Shown here in pieces: positions 5,762 through 5,889 of a stretch of 5,889 nucleotides of DNA (positions are counted from its first letter, which is position 1; every line of letters starts with the position of its first letter). The stretch is from Gammaproteobacteria bacterium (lineage in GTDB: Bacteria > Pseudomonadota > Gammaproteobacteria > SZUA-229). The DNA lies in contig JACPVK010000076.1 of NCBI GenBank assembly GCA_016191795.1, positions 1 through 5,889 on the forward strand, in the 5' to 3' direction. A program made the position numbers and the translations under genes. Under the pieces are notes generated by a model that was not told the DNA's origin, did no database searches, and worked only from the letters and a program-made list of their open reading frames with translations.

Positions 5762-5889
5762 ATGTCCTACTTTTATCGTAATCCGTGGAATCTTTTTGAA
5801 CAGTTACAACAGGAACTGAACCGTGGATACAACCTGCCCGCCAAGGCTGAAGACGACAACGGCAATGTAGTGACCAGCGACTGGTCACC
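5762..5889 (+). CDS. Small heat-shock protein, Hsp20 family, N-terminal part (cut by window edge)
   Basis: Only the first 42 codons are inside the window. They read MSYFYRNPWNLFEQLQQELN, then a short polar stretch (ending VVTSDWS). The aromatic start, the NPWNLFEQLQQELN amphipathic helix and the trailing 'SDWSP' just before the expected alpha-crystallin domain match bacterial Hsp20 proteins, which usually have 'xDWxPxVDI' at this point. These ATP-independent cytoplasmic holdases bind unfolding proteins during heat stress. The alpha-crystallin domain itself lies beyond the right edge, so the assignment rests on the N-terminal pattern plus the heat-shock promoter and good ribosome binding site upstream. 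It is divergent from hisC with a 105-bp gap. Confidence 0.8.
   Translation, partial: MSYFYRNPWNLFEQLQQELNRGYNLPAKAEDDNGNVVTSDWS

Noticed and set aside
1..5889. CRISPR array, tRNA/rRNA, insertion sequence, phage or defence system
   Set aside because: No spaced direct repeats, tRNA-like cloverleaf, transposase or defence domain was seen. The coding content is fully explained by conserved housekeeping genes.

Overview
The window looks like ordinary chromosomal housekeeping DNA of a gammaproteobacterium or a close proteobacterial relative. The evidence is a Rieske-cytochrome b-cytochrome c1 operon whose cytochrome b carries PVWY instead of PEWY at the Qo site, a DegS/AlgW-type membrane-anchored protease, a HisC with the short 'LIRPEI..LSAYHV...IKLDAMENPY' N-terminus, and a recognisable sigma-32 (RpoH) style heat-shock promoter. 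No genus can be named safely.

Layout from left to right. Positions 1-2243 hold the petABC operon on the minus strand: Rieske protein (1650-2243), cytochrome b (439-1650) and the N-terminal 146 residues of cytochrome c1 (1-439, cut by the window edge). Both gene junctions are TAATG stop/start overlaps, which suggests translational coupling. Positions 2244-2652 are a 409-bp non-coding gap. It holds a candidate pet promoter with two abutting perfect inverted repeats, a small hairpin in the pet leader, and a 121-bp fold-back (MITE-like) repeat just past the end of the next gene. Positions 2653-3414 (minus) encode a Nif3/YbgI-family dinuclear-metal protein. It is divergent from a DegS/AlgW-like serine protease at 3413-4555 (plus). 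The two start codons overlap inside one CATG, so no intergenic DNA separates them. The protease converges on hisC (4589-5656, minus) across 33 bp. The last gap (5657-5761) carries a sigma-32-like promoter for a small heat-shock protein that starts at 5762 and runs off the right edge, plus a weaker candidate promoter for hisC overlapping it on the other strand.

The genes do not form one pathway. petABC encodes the ubiquinol-cytochrome c oxidoreductase (complex III) of the inner membrane. The DegS/AlgW protein would start the envelope-stress cascade by cutting an anti-sigma factor. HisC acts in histidine synthesis, and the Hsp20 holds unfolded cytoplasmic proteins. The order protease / Nif3 / petABC resembles, from memory, an arrangement found in many gammaproteobacteria, so it is probably inherited synteny. 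I see no CRISPR array, transposase, phage, toxin or defence gene. The observations most worth a second look are all non-coding: the fold-back repeat, the paired palindromes at the pet promoter, the shared CATG start and the overlapping divergent promoters at hsp20/hisC.
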